NCBI GenBank assembly: GCA_963757125.1 | Contig: CAVWQP010000007.1 | Location: 1 to 25,427 of the forward strand | From: CAVVSD01 sp963757125 | Lineage (GTDB): Bacteria; Actinomycetota; Thermoleophilia; Solirubrobacterales; Solirubrobacteraceae | Direction: 5' to 3' | Length of the DNA: 25,427 nucleotides | In this document: piece by piece, positions 6,960-13,760 of the stretch | How positions within the stretch are numbered: the first letter of the stretch is position 1 | How the letters are laid out: every line of letters begins with the position of its first letter | Notes under the pieces: model-generated | The model's database searches: none | Told to the model about the DNA's origin: nothing | What the model saw: the letters and a program-made list of their open reading frames with translations, nothing else | Translations under genes and position numbers: made by a program

Positions 6960-7859
6960 TCACATCCAGCGCGCGCGCCGCAGGCTCACGTAGAGGACGA
7001 CGGCGGCGAGCGCCATGAGGGCGAGGCACAGGATGAAGCCGCCGTGCCAGCCGCTGCCCGGCACGGTCTGGAAGTTCATCCCGAAGACCCCCGCGATGAG
7101 CGTCGGGACGGCGAGGATGGCCGCCCAGCCCGAGATCTTGCGCAGCGACTGGTTCTGGCGGTGCGCGATGAGCGCGAGGTTCGCCTCCAGCACCGACGTC
7201 AGCCGGTCGCGCTGGGAGCCGATGTCCTCGTGCAGGAGCTTGAGCTCGTCGGCGACGTCGCGCAGGTAGGGCCGCATCGACTCCAGGCGTGCGTACGCCC
7301 CGTGCTCGATCGCGTCGAGGGGGCCGACCATCGGATGCACGGCGCGGTACAGGTGCGACAGCTGCTGGCGCAGGTCGAAGATCCGCCGCGTGGGATCGGA
7401 GTCGGTGTCGGAGAACACGTCGGCCTCGAGATCGATGAGGTCGTCGTCGAGCTGGTCCACGACGGGGCGGATGTCCCCGACGACCTTCGCGAGGATCGCC
7501 CACAGCACGGCGCCGACGCCGTGCACAAGCAGGTCGGGACGCGCCTCGAGCGCGGCGCGAGCGCTGCCCTGGGCATGCGCGCCACCCTTGCGACAGGTGA
7601 CGACGAAGTCGCGCCCGAGGAAGACGGCGAGCTCGCCGAAGTGCGCCCGCGCGTCGGAGCCGTAGTAGGCGGTCCGCAGGACCACGAAGTACACGTCGTC
7701 CGGATACGCCTCGAACTTCGGGCGGTCGTGACGCAGGAGGATGTCCTCGACGGCGACCTCGTGCAGGCCGAAGCGCGCCTGCAGCTCGAGCAACTCCTCA
7801 CGGGAGGGGTCGACGAACGAGAGCCAGTCGAACCCGAGGTGGACGGCGTCGACCAGCAC
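6960..7859 (-). CDS. corA: CorA family magnesium/cobalt channel protein
   Basis: A 299-residue CorA-type protein. The long N-terminal cytosolic domain includes V-E-D-I-L and H-D-R-P-K, followed by the long stalk helix. Two C-terminal membrane segments lie at about residues 245-262 and 273-293, with the signature G-M-N at 260-262 at the end of the first. The C-terminus is basic (R-R-A-R-W). CorA pentamers mediate Mg2+ entry; cobalt and nickel may also pass. The usual M-P-E loop after GMN is replaced by T-V-P-G-S-G, which is tolerated in distant members. It starts at GTG 7859, directly after the HAD stop (TGAGTG), so it is the last gene of the phosphate-transporter operon. Confidence 0.92.
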   Translation of the reverse strand: MLVDAVHLGFDWLSFVDPSREELLELQARFGLHEVAVEDILLRHDRPKFEAYPDDVYFVVLRTAYYGSDARAHFGELAVFLGRDFVVTCRKGGAHAQGSARAALEARPDLLVHGVGAVLWAILAKVVGDIRPVVDQLDDDLIDLEADVFSDTDSDPTRRIFDLRQQLSHLYRAVHPMVGPLDAIEHGAYARLESMRPYLRDVADELKLLHEDIGSQRDRLTSVLEANLALIAHRQNQSLRKISGWAAILAVPTLIAGVFGMNFQTVPGSGWHGGFILCLALMALAAVVLYVSLRRARWM

Positions 7860-8378
7860 TCAGCCGGAGAGCGGCCCGAGCAGCTCCTGCAGGTCGGCGA
7901 CGATCGCGTCGGCACCGCCCCGACGCAGCTGCTCCGGGGTCGCCGGGCCGCGGGCCAGGGCGATCGCGAGGTGCGCCCCCACCTGCTTGGCGGCGATGAT
8001 GCCGTCGGGCACGACGTCGACCACGACGGCTCGCTCGGCCGCGACGTTCAGCTGTTCGAGGACATGGCGGAGGGTGTCTGCGGTGCGCGGACCCGAGACG
8101 ATCACGTCGAAGCGGTCGCGCACGCCGGCGAGCACGAGCGGCTCCTCCGCCCGGTTGCCGGTGTAGTCGACCGCGATCGACTTGCCCTCGGACCGCAGGC
8201 GGTCGATCCACGCGATCGTCCCCGCAAGGGGCCGCAGGTCTCCGTAGCCCAGGTCGGCGAGGACGCTCTCGAGCGAGAAGATCGCCGCGTCGAACGTGTC
8301 GTGGTCGATGCGGGTGCGGAGGATGTCGAGAACGGTCGTCAAGGGCCGTGTCCGCCCGGTGTCGAGATCGGCGGTCAT
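7860..8378 (-). CDS. HAD-like protein lacking catalytic aspartates (pseudoenzyme candidate)
   Basis: A 172-residue protein with the layout of a small haloacid dehalogenase-family phosphatase, but the catalytic motifs are altered. Motif I, normally D-x-D-G-V-L, reads S35-L-E37-S-V-L, so both the nucleophile and the acid/base aspartates are lost. Motif II keeps a threonine (D-Y-T-G-N). Motif IV, normally E/D-D-x-x-x-G, reads V-V-D-V-V-P-D-G-I. The fold is otherwise kept (I-A-W-I-D-R-L, I-I-A-A-K-Q-V-G-A-H). It is unlikely to be an active phosphatase and may bind phosphate or a partner protein. ATG 8378 overlaps the stop of the small membrane gene as ATGA, and CorA follows without a gap, so it belongs to the transporter operon. 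Confidence 0.75.
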   Translation of the reverse strand: MTADLDTGRTRPLTTVLDILRTRIDHDTFDAAIFSLESVLADLGYGDLRPLAGTIAWIDRLRSEGKSIAVDYTGNRAEEPLVLAGVRDRFDVIVSGPRTADTLRHVLEQLNVAAERAVVVDVVPDGIIAAKQVGAHLAIALARGPATPEQLRRGGADAIVADLQELLGPLSG

Positions 8379-8611
8379 TGCGTGAGGAGGTAGATCCCGC
8401 CGATGATCGCCGCGGCGAGCGCGGCGACGCACACGACCGTGATCCCGGTGTTCAGCGTCGCCGCACCGCCCTGGCCCGCCGCGCGCTCGTCCTGGGCGCT
8501 CAGCGAGGTCCGGACGGCGATCGCGGCGATGACCGCGACGCCGATGCCGACGATGACCGAGACGTAGACCGCCTCCCAGAGCAGGTCCCACTCGACGATG
8601 GTGGCGATCAT
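8375..8611 (-). CDS. Small two-pass membrane protein in phosphate/magnesium transport operon
   Basis: A 78-residue protein of unrecognised family. Hydrophobic segments lie at about residues 13-34 and 55-75, joined by a short polar loop containing S-A-Q-D-E-R-A-A-G-Q-G-G. Its start overlaps the stop of the phosphate transporter (ATGA at 8608-8611), and its stop overlaps the start of the HAD-like gene (ATGA at 8375-8378), so it should be made in step with both. A small accessory subunit of the transporter is the simplest inference; no motif proves it. Confidence 0.75.
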   Translation of the reverse strand: MIATIVEWDLLWEAVYVSVIVGIGVAVIAAIAVRTSLSAQDERAAGQGGAATLNTGITVVCVAALAAAIIGGIYLLTQ

Positions 8612-9774
8612 GCGGCCACCGGCTCTGCCGGCGCGGGCGTCGCCCTCGGGCCGAAGCTCGGGTGCTCCGAGACGGTCTCCTCCGGCTCCACCGACTGCGC
8701 CTTGTTGGCGCGCCAGAGCAGGAAGCCGCCGATCGCGAGCGCGATGCAGACGACGATCGGTCCCGTGTCGCCGTTGGGGAAGAGCTCCATGACGGCGTAG
8801 ACGAGACCCGACGCGGCGGCCGCGGCCGGCAGCGTCAGCACCCAGCCGATGACGATCCGGCCCGCGACGGCCCAGTTGACCCTCGCGCCCGGGCGACCGA
8901 CGCCGGACCCGGTGACCGCGCCGGACACGACCTGCGTCGTCGACAGGGGGTAGCCCACGTGCGACGAGGCGAGGATGACGGTCGCGGCGACGGCCTCCGA
9001 GCCGAACCCCTGCGGCGGCCGGACCTCCACCACCTTCGTGCCGAGCGTCTTGATGATGCGCCAGCCGCCGGTGTAGGTGCCCAGCGCGATCGCGGTCGCG
9101 CAGGAGACCACGACCCAGGTCGGCACGTCGAAGTCGGCCCCGCCCTTGATCGAGCCGTTCGCGATCAGGGCGAGCGAGATGATGCCCATCGTCTTCTGCG
9201 CGTCGTTCGTCCCGTGCGCGAGCGCGACCATCGACGACGACGCGACCTGCGCCCAGCGGAACTCCCGCTCGGCGCGGTCCTGCACGTAGCCCCTGATGAG
9301 CCGGTAGATCAGGTACACGCCGATCGCGGCGACGACGCCCGCGAGGACCGGGGACAGCAGCGCTGGGATGATCACCTTGGAGACGATGCCCTCGACGTCG
9401 ATCGCGGAGCTCCCGGCGGCGACCAGGGTCGCGCCGACGACGCCGCCGATCAGGGCGTGCGACGAGGACGACGGCAGGCCGAACCACCAGGTCGTGAGGT
9501 TCCATGCGATGGCGCCGACGAGGCCGCCGAGGACGACCGTCGGCGTGATGGCGCCGGCGTCCACGATCCCACCCGCGACCGTCGCCGCGACCTTCAGGGA
9601 GATGAACGCGCCGACGAAGTTGAGCACCGCCGCGATGCCGACGGCGACCTTCGGCGGAAGTGCGCCCGTCGCGATCGTCGTCGCCATGGCGTTGGCGGTG
9701 TCGTGGAAGCCGTTGGTGAAGTCGAACGCGAGCGCGACGACGACCACCAGGACGAGGATGATGTCGCTGGACAC
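8608..9774 (-). CDS. Inorganic phosphate transporter, PiT family
   Basis: A 388-residue polytopic membrane protein with the inverted repeat of the PiT family. The first repeat has F-D-F-T-N-G-F-H-D-T-A-N (17-28) and G-L-P-S-S-S-S-H-A-L (99-108). The second has A-H-G-T-N-D-A-Q-K-T-M-G (186-197) and a matching S-S-H-V-G-Y-P-L-S-T-T-Q segment. PiT carriers import phosphate as a neutral metal-phosphate complex (such as MgHPO4) with protons, and lack the ATPase of the Pst system. The C-terminus is a short acidic cytosolic tail. GTG 9774 is supported by a TAGGTT hexamer 8 bases upstream. It heads a four-gene overlapping operon ending in the magnesium channel CorA. Confidence 0.94.
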   Translation of the reverse strand: MSSDIILVLVVVVALAFDFTNGFHDTANAMATTIATGALPPKVAVGIAAVLNFVGAFISLKVAATVAGGIVDAGAITPTVVLGGLVGAIAWNLTTWWFGLPSSSSHALIGGVVGATLVAAGSSAIDVEGIVSKVIIPALLSPVLAGVVAAIGVYLIYRLIRGYVQDRAEREFRWAQVASSSMVALAHGTNDAQKTMGIISLALIANGSIKGGADFDVPTWVVVSCATAIALGTYTGGWRIIKTLGTKVVEVRPPQGFGSEAVAATVILASSHVGYPLSTTQVVSGAVTGSGVGRPGARVNWAVAGRIVIGWVLTLPAAAAASGLVYAVMELFPNGDTGPIVVCIALAIGGFLLWRANKAQSVEPEETVSEHPSFGPRATPAPAEPVAA

Positions 9775-9840
9775 GGTTCGCGAACCTAGATCGCGTTCCG
9801 GGCCGCGAACAGATGCGGCTACTGCATGTTCACACGTTCA
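9775..9840. promoter_or_regulatory. Control region of phosphate transporter: palindrome and GTTC/GAAC half-sites
   Basis: A perfect 12-base palindrome, GGTTCGCGAACC, occupies 9775-9786 directly before the transporter GTG and includes the end of its -10 hexamer TAGGTT (minus strand, 9783-9788). GTTC or GAAC cores also occur at 9795, 9807, 9828 and 9836, the last two as GTTCA direct repeats 8 bases apart. GTTCA repeats are the core of actinobacterial PhoP boxes, although those have an 11-base period. The region is shared with the divergent DUF3291-like gene. Operator function is inferred. Confidence 0.45.
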
Positions 9841-9856
9841 TGTGAGGATGGCCCGG

Positions 9857-10333
9857 ATGCAGCTCGCCCAGATCAACGTCGCCACCGCGAAGGAACCCCT
9901 GCACAGCCCGCGTCTCGCCGAGTTCGTCGGCGCGCTTGACGAGGTGAACGCCCTCGCCGACGCCGCGACCGGCTTCGTGTGGCGGCTGCAGACCGCGGAC
10001 GGCGACGCGACGTCGATCCGGATCGATCCCGACCCGCTGGTCATCGTGAACATGTCGGTCTGGGAGTCCGCCGACGCCCTGTGGGACTTCGTCTACTCGA
10101 GCGACCACCTGGCGGTGATGCGCCGCCGGCGCGAGTGGTTCCGATCGCGCGTGTCGGCCCACATGGCGCTCTGGTGGGTGCCCGACGGGCACACGCCGTC
10201 GGTGGAGGAGGGCATGGAGCGCCTGGCGCTGCTCGAGCGCGACGGCCCGACGCCGCAGGCGTTCACGTTCAAGCACGCCTTCGCGGAGACCGGCGAGCGG
10301 TCCGGCCGCGGGCGCCGCCCGGTCGCCTGCTGA
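9857..10333 (+). CDS. DUF3291-like protein
   Basis: About 158 residues. The N-terminus L-A-Q-I-N-V-A, the core I-V-N-M-S-V-W-E-S-A-D-A-L-W-D-F-V-Y and the segment R-R-E-W-F-R with A-L-W-W-V-P-D-G-H fit the DUF3291 family, a dimeric alpha/beta-barrel related to antibiotic-biosynthesis monooxygenases. No function is established for the family. ATG 9857 is preferred to ATG 9848 because the GAGG at 9844-9847 is well spaced from it, and the family typically begins M-x-L-A-Q. It is divergent from the phosphate transporter, and its TGA is 1 base from the NRAMP stop on the other strand. Confidence 0.75.
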   Translation: MQLAQINVATAKEPLHSPRLAEFVGALDEVNALADAATGFVWRLQTADGDATSIRIDPDPLVIVNMSVWESADALWDFVYSSDHLAVMRRRREWFRSRVSAHMALWWVPDGHTPSVEEGMERLALLERDGPTPQAFTFKHAFAETGERSGRGRRPVAC

Positions 10334-10334
10334 G

Positions 10335-11927
10335 CTACAGGACGCCGGCCGCGCGGGCCAGCAGCGCGCAGGCCGCGACGACGATCTGCGCCCGCAACCC
10401 GACGAGCACGAGCCGCCGGGCCCGCGACCGCCGCGGCGGCGCGATGCGGTCCAGCGGCGGCATGGTCCACGTCAGCCGCTCCGCGCGCGTCATCGCGGCG
10501 CGGGGCCTACGGACGTGCTCGACGACGACCGCGCCGAGCCCGGCGACGAGCAGCGCCGCGAACGCGACCGCGCCGACCGCCACCTCGGCGTCCGGGACGA
10601 TCGCGTGGGCGATGACGGCGGTCGAGAGGCCCAGCATCGCGCTGACGACGACCGTGCCCAGCGCGTTCAGCCAGGCCGGGTTGACCCACGGGCCGAGGAT
10701 CTCCGCGTCGTTGCCGAGCAGCAGCAGGAGGACGGTCGCGCTCGGCAGCAGGATCGCGGCGAGCGCCTGGCTGCCGGTGACGAGCGCCCCGAGCGGGACG
10801 TGGGGGACGAGGACGGCCGCGGCTCCCAGCGCGACGAAGCCCGCGTAGACGGCGTGGAACGTCCTCGCCTCGCGCGGGCCGCGGTGCAGCGAGTGGCGGA
10901 AGCCGAGCGCGTCGCCGACGCTGTAGGAGCTCGACAGCGCGACCGCCGCGGCGCCGAGCAGCGCCGCGTCGATGAGCAGCACCGCGAAGATCGCCCCCGC
11001 CGCGGGTGAGAGGTCGGCGCGCAGCGCCGGTGCGACGCCGCCCGCGTCGCTGAAGGCGTGCGGCGTCGCGCCGAACGCCCACGCGCAGGCCACGAGCACC
11101 CCGGCCGCCACGAGGAGCGCGGCCACGGTCCCGATCGCCGTGTCGACGCGCGCGTAGCCGAGCCAGCGCGGCGTGATCCGCTTGTCGACGACGTTGGACT
11201 GCCGGACGAACAGCTGCCAGGGCGCGACGGTCGTCCCGACGAGCGCGAGGACCAGCACGAGCGTGCTGGACGTGGGCGCCTGCGCCGCGACGCCCGCGTG
11301 ATGGCCGCCGGCGTGCACGAGCAGCAGGAGCGGGACGACGGCGACGGTCGCGGCGAGGAGCACGAACATCATCCGCTCCCAGCCCCGGAAGCTGCCGGTC
11401 GCCATGAGCCCGAGCAGCAGCGCCGCCCCGATCGGGGCGGCGAGCAGGTGGCTCACGCCGAAGTAGCCCAGCGCGAAGGCGATCGCGACGAAGTCGGCGA
11501 CGAGCGTCAGCGCGTTGAGCGCGAGCAGGTCGCCGAGCGCGAACATCCCCCAGCGGCGTCCGAAGCGCTCGATGATGAGCCGGGCGTGCCCGGCGCCGGT
11601 CACCGCGCCCAGGCGCAGCACGAGCTCCTGCGTGACGAAGACGACGGGCGCGAGCGCCACGAGCAGCCACACCAGCCGGGTGCCGTGCTCCTCGCCCGCG
11701 CGCGCGAGCAGGCCGAGCCCGGCGGCGTCGTTGTCGGCGGCCATGATGACGAGACCCGGACCGAGGACCGCGGCGAGCGCCGCAAGGCGGGCACGGGTCC
11801 CGCGCACGGGCGGGACCGCGGCCTCGCTCAGCGTGCCGAACGCGCCCTCGACGTCGCCGACGTGCGCCCGGTCGAGCACCGCGCGCCGCCCGGCCGGCGG
11901 CGTGAACACCGCCTCGACGACCGCCAT
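10335..11927 (-). CDS. NRAMP-family divalent metal transporter, atypical metal-site motifs
   Basis: A 530-residue membrane protein with about eleven hydrophobic segments and an N-terminal cytosolic extension of about 50 residues containing D-R-A-H-V-G-D-V-E-G-A-F-G. The first transmembrane helix reads G-P-G-L-V-I-M-A-A-D-N-D-A-A-G-L, where classical NRAMP has D-P-G-N. Helix 6 reads G-T-T-V-A-P-W-Q-L-F, where classical NRAMP has M-P-H. So the metal-coordinating Asn and Met are changed, as in NRAMP-related outgroups that move other ions such as Mg2+. The cargo is therefore uncertain; a divalent metal is the family expectation. ATG 11927 overlaps the stop of a 9-codon leader ORF. It lies 46 bases after the hydratase gene, in the same direction, but with its own promoter. 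Confidence 0.85.
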   Translation of the reverse strand: MAVVEAVFTPPAGRRAVLDRAHVGDVEGAFGTLSEAAVPPVRGTRARLAALAAVLGPGLVIMAADNDAAGLGLLARAGEEHGTRLVWLLVALAPVVFVTQELVLRLGAVTGAGHARLIIERFGRRWGMFALGDLLALNALTLVADFVAIAFALGYFGVSHLLAAPIGAALLLGLMATGSFRGWERMMFVLLAATVAVVPLLLLVHAGGHHAGVAAQAPTSSTLVLVLALVGTTVAPWQLFVRQSNVVDKRITPRWLGYARVDTAIGTVAALLVAAGVLVACAWAFGATPHAFSDAGGVAPALRADLSPAAGAIFAVLLIDAALLGAAAVALSSSYSVGDALGFRHSLHRGPREARTFHAVYAGFVALGAAAVLVPHVPLGALVTGSQALAAILLPSATVLLLLLGNDAEILGPWVNPAWLNALGTVVVSAMLGLSTAVIAHAIVPDAEVAVGAVAFAALLVAGLGAVVVEHVRRPRAAMTRAERLTWTMPPLDRIAPPRRSRARRLVLVGLRAQIVVAACALLARAAGVL

Positions 11928-11956
11928 CAGAGCTTCACGAGGGCGTTGACGGGCAC
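11927..11956 (-). CDS. Nine-codon leader ORF coupled to NRAMP gene
   Basis: GTG 11956 opens a frame encoding M-P-V-N-A-L-V-K-L and ends at TGA 11929-11927, whose last base is the A of the NRAMP ATG (TGATG). A TAGCAT hexamer (11963-11968) lies exactly 6 bases before the GTG, so the transcript should begin at this codon. This gives the NRAMP gene no room for its own ribosome site other than the mini-ORF itself. Translation of the peptide may be what delivers ribosomes to the transporter. Peptide function, if any, is unknown. Confidence 0.4.
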   Translation of the reverse strand: MPVNALVKL

Positions 11957-11962
11957 GAGCCG

Positions 11963-11968
11963 ATGCTA
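11963..11968 (-). promoter_or_regulatory. -10 element for NRAMP leader
   Basis: TAGCAT on the minus strand, 6 bases before GTG 11956 and only a few bases after the hydratase stop. The same TAGCAT-N6-GTG layout precedes the ArsR gene at 15721. Confidence 0.5.
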
Positions 11969-11973
11969 GGGGG

Positions 11974-12759
11974 TCACCGGAAGGTCGCGGTGACGCTCGG
12001 CAGCGCGTCGAAGACCGCGGTCGCGGCGATCCCGGCGCCCACGTCGACGGCCCGTGCCAGCGCGCCGGACAGCACGACCTCGCCCGCGGCGAGCCCCTCG
12101 CCGTGCCGCGCCAGCGCGCGCACGAGCCACGCGACGGACGTGGCGGGATGACCAAGGACGGCCGCGCCGCTGCCCTCGACCACCTCGTCCCCGACCGACA
12201 GCGTGATCCGCAGATCCGGCAGGTCGATCCCGTCGGGGGAGCGCGGCTCCCCGATCACGGCGACGGCCGACGACGCGTTGTCAGCGATCGTGTCGGGCAG
12301 CCGGATGCGCCAGTCGGCGATGCGGCTGTCGATGACCTCCAGCGCCGGCGCGACGGATGCGGTCGATGCGAGCACGTCGTCGGCGGTCACACCGTCGCCC
12401 GCGAGCGCCTCGCCGAGGATGAACGCCACCTCGCCCTCGACGCGGGGGGCGATCAGACCCGAGACGTGGATCGCCGCGCCGCCGTCCACGATCATCGACG
12501 CGAGCAGGTAGCCGTAGTCGGGCTGGTCGACGCCGAGCTGCCGTTGGATCGCCTCGCTCGTCAGCCCGATCTTGTGGCCCGCGACCCGTCCCCCGACGGC
12601 GACGCGCATGGCGCGTCCCGCCCGCTGCACGGCATAGGCGTCGTCGATCGTGAGATCGCTGACCTCGCTCGTGAGCGGCTCGATCGGCGTGGCCGTCATG
12701 TCCGCCTGCAGGAGGCGACGGGCGAGCGCCTCGGCGTCGACGGCGGCCGGCGCGCTCAC
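11974..12759 (-). CDS. 2-keto-4-pentenoate hydratase / fumarylacetoacetase-like (MhpD/XylJ-type)
   Basis: A complete 261-residue protein of the 2-hydroxypenta-2,4-dienoate hydratase and 4-oxalocrotonate decarboxylase family. Visible are H-K-I-G-L-T (62-67), P-R-V-E-G-E-V-A-F (105-113) and L-E-V-I-D-S-R-I. E108, E110 and E141 match the divalent-metal ligands of MhpD. The enzyme adds water to 2-hydroxypentadienoate, the product of ring cleavage and hydrolysis, to give 4-hydroxy-2-oxovalerate. GTG 12759 overlaps the dioxygenase stop as GTGA, so it is coupled to it. The decarboxylase paralogue cannot be excluded from sequence. The next steps (aldolase, acetaldehyde dehydrogenase) are not encoded in the window. 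Confidence 0.9.
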   Translation of the reverse strand: MSAPAAVDAEALARRLLQADMTATPIEPLTSEVSDLTIDDAYAVQRAGRAMRVAVGGRVAGHKIGLTSEAIQRQLGVDQPDYGYLLASMIVDGGAAIHVSGLIAPRVEGEVAFILGEALAGDGVTADDVLASTASVAPALEVIDSRIADWRIRLPDTIADNASSAVAVIGEPRSPDGIDLPDLRITLSVGDEVVEGSGAAVLGHPATSVAWLVRALARHGEGLAAGEVVLSGALARAVDVGAGIAATAVFDALPSVTATFR

Positions 12760-13739
12760 GTCGCGACCGTGAAGAACGACTCGGGCAGCGCGGCGCCGTA
12801 CCAGACGATGGCGCGCGCGATGTCCTCGCCCTTCCAGATCACCGGCTGCCAGTCGGGGCCGTGGATCGCGTAGCCGCCGGAGAAGAGCTCGATGCGGTTG
12901 CCGCCGGGCTCGAAGACGTAGACGAAGAACGCCTGCGTGAGCCCGTGCTTCCCCGGGCCGGCGTCGAAGACGATGCCCTCCTCGGCGAACATGTCGGCGG
13001 CGCGCAGGATCCCTTCGGGCGTGTCGACGGAGTACCCCACGTGGTGCAGCCGCCCGGCCTCACCCGCAGCGTCCGTCATCACCGCGATGTCGTGCACCTG
13101 CGACGTCACCGACATCCAGACGCCGATGTCGGACCCGTCCGGGTTGCGGGCGGCCTCGCGAAGGTGGAAGCCGAGCTCGCCCGCGAGCCAGTCCCGCGTG
13201 GCGTCGACGTCGGCGGCGGTGAGGTTGATGTGGTCGAGGCGCCGGACGCCGACACCGGTCGCGAGGTAGCGCTCGGGCTGGTTGAGCAGCCGCGACGGGT
13301 TCAGCGGCGAGCAGCGATCGAACTCGTAGAAGAGCTCCATCGCGTGACCGGCCGGCGTGCGGAAGCGGATCGCATCGCCCTGGCAGCGCTCGGAGCCGGC
13401 GGGGACGCGCTCGACCTCGTGCCCGCTCGCCGCCAGGTGGCGAGCCCAGGTCTCGACCTGGTCGGGCTCGCCGACCTGCCAGCCCATGTGCCCGAGCCCG
13501 GGACGGTCGGACTCGGTGAGGATCGTGGAGTGCGAGCCCCACTCGCCGAAGCCCTTCAGGTAGACCGAGCCGCCGTCGCGACCGGTCTCGACCAGGCCGA
13601 GGATGCGGGTGAAGAAGTCCAACGACCGCTCGATCTCGGGCGTCAGGATCTCGACGTGATGGAGGTTGTGGACGCGCGGCGTCGTGACCTCGACGTGCTC
13701 GACGGTCGTCGCCTGGGACTGCGGGACTGCGGTCGACAT
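12756..13739 (-). CDS. Catechol 2,3-dioxygenase (extradiol, metapyrocatechase-like)
   Basis: A complete 327-residue two-domain vicinal-oxygen-chelate protein. The C-terminal domain holds the metal site: His170 in L-D-H-I-N-L, His233 in L-H-H-V-G-Y (or its neighbour 232) and Glu284 in N-R-I-E-L-F. The acid-base residues known from metapyrocatechase are also present: H216 in V-H-D-I-A, H265 in K-H-G-L-T, and Y274, with exactly the nine- and ten-residue spacings to Y and E. It should cleave catechol or a substituted catechol next to the diol using Fe(II) (or Mn(II)) and O2, giving a 2-hydroxymuconic semialdehyde. GGGGAGAGA precedes ATG 13739. It is the middle gene of the meta-cleavage operon. 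Confidence 0.93.
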   Translation of the reverse strand: MSTAVPQSQATTVEHVEVTTPRVHNLHHVEILTPEIERSLDFFTRILGLVETGRDGGSVYLKGFGEWGSHSTILTESDRPGLGHMGWQVGEPDQVETWARHLAASGHEVERVPAGSERCQGDAIRFRTPAGHAMELFYEFDRCSPLNPSRLLNQPERYLATGVGVRRLDHINLTAADVDATRDWLAGELGFHLREAARNPDGSDIGVWMSVTSQVHDIAVMTDAAGEAGRLHHVGYSVDTPEGILRAADMFAEEGIVFDAGPGKHGLTQAFFVYVFEPGGNRIELFSGGYAIHGPDWQPVIWKGEDIARAIVWYGAALPESFFTVAT

Positions 13740-13760
13740 GCTCTCTCCCCTCGTGTGTGC

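Noticed and set aside
9775..9786. Palindrome GGTTCGCGAACC as an intrinsic terminator or mobile-element end
   Set aside because: It has no loop and no T-run, and it sits at a promoter; an operator is more likely.
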